Positions 58,401 through 64,000 of a DNA stretch of 64,000 nucleotides are shown here, piece after piece (the stretch's first letter is position 1; each line of letters opens with the position of its first letter). The DNA is from Clytia hemisphaerica (taxonomy: Eukaryota; Cnidaria; Hydrozoa; Leptothecata; Clytiidae): positions 1,963,883 through 2,027,882 of the forward strand of contig CACVBU010000600.1 of the NCBI GenBank assembly GCA_902728285.1, read 5' to 3'. Below the pieces are notes generated by a model. That model was not told the origin of the DNA and did not search any database. It saw only the letters and a list, made by a program, of their open reading frames with translations. A program made the position numbers and the translations under genes.

Positions 58401-61400
58401 AAGACCAAATTTCATAACAGTGCTTGAAAATAATCTACAATGTATATGTAAGCCCCCTCTTCTTAAACTATCCCCCTTCCTTGCTATCCTCCCCCTTTTC
58501 ATGAAAATTTCTGACCCCCCCCCTTCTTAATTTTTTTCGGAAGGTGTCCTCCCCCCTTAAGAAGGGGGGGGGGTCCGAACTATGGTGAAATAAATGTAAG
58601 ATGAAAAGGTTACAGCAGCACTCACCAGAAACTAGTTTTCGATTCATCTGCGAATAGATTTGGCCAATATTTCATCAAGCGATCGTTCAAATCCTAAAGA
58701 GGAAGCCAGCAGTAGTGTTTCAATGCTTACTGTTAGGTTCCAAATAAACGAAGGGGGGGGGAGGGTTCGAATAAATGGAGAGGGGGACCTAATTGCCGGG
58801 GGGGATTAGAAATTGTACTTCTGAAACTCAAAAATAAGGTAAATATAGGCTAAAACCAGGCTATTCAGAGCAAATTAAGGGGCCTTCTCTTTGACAGCTA
58901 AAAATGTTCTTAAAAATTAACAAGCCGGGGGGGGGAGGGGCGTTTATTTGGAACGTAAGAGTACGAATTCAAACAAAATTGATAAGATAAATAAATAAAA
59001 GGCTTAATTTCTTTTTGGATTTCACTTAAAAATGTGTCTTATAAACACGGCTCTGAAAATTAAGAATATATTAAAAATTCAAGTCAAATTGTAGCTTTTT
59101 AACTCTCGCAGAGAAATATAGTAATTAAACAAAAGTTGAATAAGTTAAAACTGTTAAAACTAGTTTAGACTGATAAATGTTATATGACCTCCGTTTCTAT
59201 AGGTAAAGAATTTGGTACTGACTAATTTTCACGAGGCAGAAATCAGAATTATTCCGAGACTTGAGAAATTGAAAAAAACGCTACGTGTTTACCTCAACTT
59301 TAGAGAAGTCGAATTTTTCTTGTGTACAAGTTGCAGGATATTTTCCGTTATTGCATGAAGGCCACAAACCATGAAGGACCCATCCATCCACAATATCAGG
59401 TATCACGCATTCGTGTTGATGTGTCGCCTACAGAAAATAGAACAAAGTACACTATCTAAGAAAATTAGCTACTAGTCAAGACAAAAATCATCTAAGGATT
59501 TGACTGCCGAAACGAAGAATACCCCCTTCTGGTTTGCGCAGCGCGTCATTTCATTATTTTCTAAAAAAATGACGTCACTTAGAGAATTGACGTCAAATAA
59601 TAATTTTTTCATTCATCTAAATCTCCAATCTTTATAAAAAGAAAATTCATTATAGTCTTGAATTTTTCGGATTCAAGATGTCGTCCTTAGCAGAATTTGA
59701 CAGATCTTATATTAAGCATTCATTTAGTGAAAAAGCAATTCATGATGAAATCCATAGCATCAGATCTTTATTCAGAGAAGATCAGAGTATGGATCATCGA
59801 CAAACTTACAGTCTTCGAAGACTTTTCAGAGAAGAATGTAAGCTTCAAAAGCAAAGAGAAGAGAAGTTATACTTGGAACGACTTTTTTCCAAGAGAAATA
59901 TCTCAACTCACCAAACAACGTACAGCCTACGTAAACTCTTCAAAGAAACTGACAGTTCAGTTATCAAAGAAAGGGTCGATCGGTTGTACTTAGAAAACTT
60001 GTTCCGAGAAACAAGAAATGAAATTCCTCAACTGGTTTACGATCTACGTCCGTTATTCCAAGAAGAAAAGAACAATACGGATCATGTGACTTATTATCTT
60101 CGACCTTTGTTCGATCCACGACCATCATCAGTGTTTGGTAACAGCTTGGATATTTTGGCGTCAAGTAGCCAGAAAACATTCTTCGACAAAACTGATTCTT
60201 ATCCCTTGCAAACGAGCTCTGTTGAAGAGTTGAATCTGCACTCATACACGGTAGATTGCGACTCATTGACAGAAGAAATCATTACAGAAACCTTCGAAGA
60301 GACCTTGGAAAGTTCAACTTCCCAACACAATGAGGAGTTTATGGACACTCTCGGGACCTTCATAAATTCAACAGAACTTTCGGTAGAAGAAATACACGGC
60401 GAAGAAGAAGATCAAACCTCCATCAACTATTCATCCGAAGATTTGGAAAACCAATTCTACGTTTTCAATGATAAACATTCGACCTTCCTTCAAAGCAAAA
60501 GTCCCATCGTTCCTTCGTTAAAAAGTGAAGATGAGAAACTTAACTTTTACAGAAAATTATGCGGTTGGAGTCCTTCAGTTTTTCCATCCAACATTGTGAA
60601 GGACACTTCATCAGAAATTGATTCAAACCAACCAAACCATGAAAGAGTGAGAAAAAACACCAAGGAAAATCGTTCGCTGTTCATTTCGCTCTCCGAAGAA
60701 GACTTGAATTCTTTTGTTGACATTCAACTTGAAGATAATGAAGAAGAAAAAGAAAAACAACAATGTCTCTTCAAACGTGTCAAGTCTTTGGTCACGAAGA
60801 ATCAATATGAAACTCTTGAACAACAGCAACAAGAAGAGTCACCAAAAATAACTGAAAATCAAGGAGTTGAACGAACAGGTTTCCTCAAACGAACCAAAAC
60901 TTGGTTCATCAAGAAACTTCGACCATTCAATTGCTTCTCCAAAAGCAATAACAACAACGTCGAAATATAAATATCAAATCAATTAATTTATCAACTGTAT
61001 ACTTTTGTAAATAATTTTATATAAACTTATAACAAAAAGACATTCAAAACTTTTTTCCAAAACCATTATTCTCGAGTCATGTAGTTTTAAAAGAGTATAG
61101 TCACTTAACGAATATATTTAGGTCTTTATTATCATACTAAAAGCTGTACTAAGCGATAAAAACCAACAGTTGACAATATTTCGAAATGAATTTTCGTTAA
61201 AAGAATAAAAAACTTATATATTTATTATTGCTGGGCTATTCCAGGAATAATTTGAACCCCTGTGTTGAGGAAGGAGGTCTTAGTTAAGTAAAGGTAACCT
61301 GGATTGTTATTTAAATTTTTCAAGACCTCTTTGGACTTTTTTTCTAATTTTTTTGGAGCACCCTGAATTATCGACTCCGTCTTAGTGACCACCCCGGATT

Positions 61401-62266
61401 TTCCAACTCATTATACTGACTGACCACTATGAATTTTTACACTCGAAAAACTAGATTAACCTGGATTTTTCATTTTCCAGACCACCCTGGACGTCACACC
61501 TCCTGTTTACCCCCTAGGTAAAACACTATTTCTGGAATAGCCTATTTGGAACTTACGTTTTCTTTCTCACAAGAGGAGAAAGGCCATTCAGTGACTAACA
61601 TGAAGAAATCCCACTCCATATTGCGTGAAGTGTGATCACGTTCGCGTTGTTTACTGTGAAGCTTTTCAAGATGGCGGTGATGGCGGTGACGGTGGTGCCC
61701 ATGCCTAGTGAAGGAGAAAAATTAAGATTAAGTTTGTCCAAGCAAAGCCGCCCCTTACTCAGGACTATTTATGCTCAGTGGTCAAACCAAGGTTTCTCGT
61801 CTGAGACAGAAACGGATTTTACATAGCAGTTTTAGGACATAATCTTGGCATTTCGGTGAATTAAACAGAATTTTGAGACGGAAATCCCTCTATATTTACT
61901 TCACTGAGACAGAAATCCGTCCTGACGGAAGAAGTTTGAACACTGTATGCTAAAAATGAAAAGTCTAGATGTCTCTCAATAATTTTAAAAGATCCAGAAT
62001 AGTCTCTCGGGACAGCCTAAGATTAGAGAGTTGGTAAATAAGTAAATAAGTAAATAACTAAATCCGACTATAAATTCTCACATCTCAAAGGCTGTCCCTA
62101 TTTGGGACACACACACGCATAGTAATGATGTTTTGATGCCAAGGCCTATTAGTTTATTAGGTCCCACTTGATCGCGATTAAAAATTTGAGGAAATTTCAC
62201 TTACCATCTCGATTCAGCAATGGCAATCAAAGCCAGCAACAACACCACAGATAAAATGTACTTCAT
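55414..62266 (-). CDS. Secreted ribonuclease T2, paralogue R3 with His-rich insert
   Basis: Eight exons: 62266-62205, 61704-61557, 59427-59293, 58693-58626, 57522-57409, 56925-56880, 56504-56433 and 55542-55414. This gives 257 residues. A signal peptide (MKYILSVVLLLALIAIAES) is followed by WHGHHRHRHHRHLEK (seven His in residues 22-32) and a basic linker. The T2 core follows: CAS I WVLHGLWPSC with His89, CAS II FWKHEYEKHGTC with His140, Glu141, Lys144 and His145. The C-terminal block is CPYCEQEC with a YYQP tail. The exon-length pattern equals R1 and R2 from exon 4 on; exon 3 is one codon shorter. Intron 2 (59428-61556) contains the plus-strand LxxLF-array gene. A 5' acceptor (TTTATTTTCAG) ~60 bp before the ATG suggests an upstream non-coding exon. 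Confidence 0.93.
55640..55815. repeat. MITE in R3 intron 7, sister of 38965-39190
   Basis: ATGTTCGCATGTAACGGTTC at the left faces GAACCGTAGCGTGTGAACAA. A GGTTCCGTTTC triplication lies near the left end. Confidence 0.75.
56585..56817. repeat. Partial MITE in R3 intron 6
   Basis: The right end CACTGAGACAGGGGCGTCTT resembles the 30612 family; the left end CAGTGGGTCCCG is truncated. Confidence 0.45.
57719..57990. repeat. Repeat in R3 intron 4 related to 30983-31275
   Basis: Shares AAGAATATCACCATCATGGA and AACACCATTCTTATAAAAAA with the 30983 element. Confidence 0.6.
58200..58580. repeat. C-run inverted repeat in R3 intron 4
   Basis: TCTGACCCCCCCCCTTCTT near 58211 faces AAGAAGGGGGGGGGGTCCGA near 58559. 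Internal CCCCCC blocks. Confidence 0.6.
58730..58968. repeat. MITE, TTAGGTTCCAAATAAACG family, in R3 intron 3
   Basis: TGTTAGGTTCCAAATAAACG at the left and CGTTTATTTGGAACGTAAGA at the right. Shorter sister of 46307-46792. Confidence 0.8.
59570..59640 (+). promoter_or_regulatory. Promoter with two perfect CRE sites and a TATA box
   Basis: TGACGTCA occurs at 59570-59577 and 59588-59595, 18 bp apart, followed by TATAAAAA at 59633-59640 and ATG at 59678. The second site is part of TTGACGTCAAATAA, also present at 2345-2358. CREB/ATF control is inferred. Confidence 0.65.
59678..60970 (+). CDS. Intronless gene for a seven-motif LxxLF-array protein
   Basis: 430 residues from ATG 59678. Seven copies of a Y/L-x-[LI]-x-x-L-F motif, usually followed by a basic residue and Glu, occur at residues 25-32 (IHSIRSLF), 44-50 (YSLRRLF), 64-70 (LYLERLF), 82-88 (YSLRKLF), 103-109 (LYLENLF), 121-127 (YDLRPLF) and 139-145 (YYLRPLF), spaced 18-21 residues. 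Residues ~150-350 are acidic, Ser/Thr-rich and probably disordered. The C terminus has two basic amphipathic blocks, LFKRVKSLVTK and FLKRTKTWFIKKLRPFNCF, that could bind membrane or partners. No enzyme domain or signal peptide. I do not recognise the family. It sits antisense inside R3 intron 2, has its own CRE/TATA promoter and an AATAAA at 61204, so it is probably an independently transcribed, inducible gene. A retrocopy origin is possible because it lacks introns. Confidence 0.85.
   Translation: MSSLAEFDRSYIKHSFSEKAIHDEIHSIRSLFREDQSMDHRQTYSLRRLFREECKLQKQREEKLYLERLFSKRNISTHQTTYSLRKLFKETDSSVIKERVDRLYLENLFRETRNEIPQLVYDLRPLFQEEKNNTDHVTYYLRPLFDPRPSSVFGNSLDILASSSQKTFFDKTDSYPLQTSSVEELNLHSYTVDCDSLTEEIITETFEETLESSTSQHNEEFMDTLGTFINSTELSVEEIHGEEEDQTSINYSSEDLENQFYVFNDKHSTFLQSKSPIVPSLKSEDEKLNFYRKLCGWSPSVFPSNIVKDTSSEIDSNQPNHERVRKNTKENRSLFISLSEEDLNSFVDIQLEDNEEEKEKQQCLFKRVKSLVTKNQYETLEQQQQEESPKITENQGVERTGFLKRTKTWFIKKLRPFNCFSKSNNNNVEI
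61204..61209 (+). terminator. Poly(A) signal AATAAA of the LxxLF-array gene
   Basis: 234 bp after the stop codon and ~350 bp before the opposite-strand R3 exon 2. Confidence 0.5.
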
Positions 62267-64000
62267 TCCAATGCAGTAATGCAAGTATTTCAATATACAG
62301 TAATGAATATCTTTATCTTATTAGCTGAAAATAAAGAAAAAAACATTTATCTCCAAATTTTCTACATTCAATACCGTCCATCAGCTAGCACAAAACCTTG
62401 TTCGAATATCCATCTTGAGCCTATTTAAAACGTTGAATGAACGTTAAAACAACGTTGTTTCCCGACTAGTTACGGCATCACTTGGGGCATCTACCAAAAG
62501 GTTCACAGAAGATTTGAATTTTAAGTTAAAATAATTATTTAATAGCTTGAGGACTTAAATACATCAAACAAAGTAACAGCAGTAATCTAATGAATTTCTA
62601 AAATATTATTTGACAGTTGCAGCAATATGAAATTGATCAGCTTTTATACTTCCTATAATGACCTTTAGACCAAACAAGCAGTATTTTGGTAGTGGGAGTC
62701 AAATCATGTACAAACTTTTTAAAATCAACCCAAATCAAAACAATATGATACTGTCACATGTCCGAAAGTGCATAAATAAAGACGAGTACAAAGGGAACAA
62801 GTAAAAGTAAAAGTGTTTTCAAAATAACAAGTGAGTAAAAACAACCACTAATCAAAACTAGAATGCAGGGGAGGTATCTTTTGATGTCTAGAATTTCAAA
62901 ACAAGAAGTAAAAAAGTCTTTTTAAAAATCATAACTTTGAGGATATTTGAGACTACACATTTATTTGTTTATATAGGAGCCATGTGATATGTATATTGAG
63001 ATGGATGACAAAAGCATGATTAGAAATTGGACAACTTATTAACAGTAAAAACTGACCTCTAGTTCATCATAAAATGTCTACAATTCGGTAATCTCAGAGC
63101 AGATTCTGATTGCTCCACTCATGAAACGTATTCACTTTGAAGACTCTGTAAAAGAGCACATAATAGTACATTACATCCCTTTAGAGCAGAGTGGGTGTGA
63201 GCAGAAATGTTATGATATTAACAAATTAGATAATTACATTGTTCAAAAGTCCCAAATACCTTTTGATGAATAGTTATTTGGTACCTAATTTAGTCCTGTC
63301 CCACAACTCTGTACTGGTGGCTCTACAGGAATTGCAATTCCGAATTGATGTGTTCTTGATGTGGTTTATCAATGGACATCATTAAAAAACATGCAGCTCA
63401 ATGGCTTGAAGTTTGAACATCTTAAATACAGAATAAAGAAAAAATGAAGAGCTTAAGAACACTCAAATTAACTCTCAAACACTGACTCCCCAATCAAAAC
63501 CAAGATGGATGTGAAGGATTTAGGAGTCACTCTGGATGTGAACATGACATACAGCAAACACATCACAAACCAGATCAAGATAAGTCAAAAGTCACAGGAT
63601 GGCCAGGCTTATTTTAGATGAAATATCCAGCTTTTTTGGTCAAAAACATCCTTTTTTCAGGTATTTTCAGATGGAAAATGTACCTTTTCCAGCCTTCACC
63701 CAAAAATCTGTACTTTTTCCCAGCTATAGGCGAGTGCAAAATTATAACCCTTGGATACCCCTTAAAACCTACAAAAAATAGAGGTACCCTCTATCTGAAA
63801 CTTTAGGTGGAATTTTAGGCTGAAACTTTTTGTGTAGAAAGTACGCTGTCTATGGTTCCTACAAAAGGGTTTTTCTCCAATAAGTTTTTATAAAATAGTC
63901 CTTTTGGTCTCAGATTTTGAACAGTGATTCACTGCAAAGTAACTAATGTTGCAATTAGATCATTGGGACCTAAATATTTTCAAAACTGTACGTTAAAATC
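62267..64000. other. Region upstream of R3
   Basis: 62267-63370 is AT-rich with the likely R3 5' UTR acceptor near 62328 and no recognised gene. It is followed by the reverse transcriptase remnant and ~400 bp of unassigned sequence. Confidence 0.5.
63373..63584 (+). pseudogene. Decayed non-LTR retrotransposon reverse transcriptase fragment
   Basis: One frame reads WTSLKNMQLNGLKFEHLKYR, then stop codons at 63445 and 63454 and a further one near 63469, then VKDLGVTLDVNMTYSKHI. These correspond to the RT C-terminal blocks N-x-M-x-L-N-x-x-K-F-E-x-L-x-Y and V-x-D-L-G-V-x-[LM]-[DS]-x-x-x-x-[FY]-x-x-H-I of LINE (CR1/jockey-like) polymerases. With several stops and no flanking domains it is dead. 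Confidence 0.7.

Overview
The window is a gene-sparse, AT-rich piece of an animal genome. Introns are spliced and abundant, some genes have TATA/CCAAT promoters, poly(A) signals are visible, and intergenic and intronic space is crowded with short inverted-repeat elements, SINE-like copies and tandem repeats. The gene content (VIPAS39/SPE-39-like, BTB-BACK-kelch, secreted RNase T2) is metazoan. The general style suggests an early-branching marine invertebrate, possibly a cnidarian, but the species cannot be fixed from this sequence alone. All gene models below were built by hand from splice signals, reading phase and family motifs.

Layout. At 1-10.7 kb on the minus strand lie the first six exons of a gene I identify as VIPAS39/SPE-39 (partner of VPS33B); it runs off the left edge. 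Its ~6 kb intron 5 contains, on the plus strand, a complete six-exon coiled-coil gene (2532-6050). From 10.7 to 13.4 kb there is a ~1 kb fold-back element and other repeats. At 13.4-17.0 kb on the minus strand lies a complete three-exon kelch-like (KLHL) gene. From 17 to 31.6 kb no gene is recognised; this stretch holds MITEs, a SINE, a 42-bp palindrome array and a nested transposon complex (21.2-26.5 kb). At 31.6-33.6 kb on the plus strand is a gene with CCAAT and TATA boxes, a non-coding first exon and an intronless coding exon for a secreted Trp/Cys-rich protein of six modules.

From 36.8 to 62.3 kb three tandem RNase T2 genes (called R1, R2 and R3 here) lie head to tail on the minus strand. 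Each has eight exons with the same intron phases, and the last five exons have identical lengths. All three encode a signal peptide and both catalytic motifs. R2 and R3 carry a His-rich insert after the signal peptide. Intron 2 of R3 contains an intronless plus-strand gene (59678-60970) with two perfect CRE sites and a TATA box, encoding a 430-residue protein with seven evenly spaced LxxLF-like motifs. The right edge holds a decayed non-LTR reverse transcriptase fragment.

The genes do not form an obvious pathway. The most interesting features are the RNase T2 array with its variable His-rich linker, two opposite-strand genes nested in introns that share an identical 14-bp CRE-containing element (TTGACGTCAAATAA), the unrecognised LxxLF-array protein and the six-module secreted protein.
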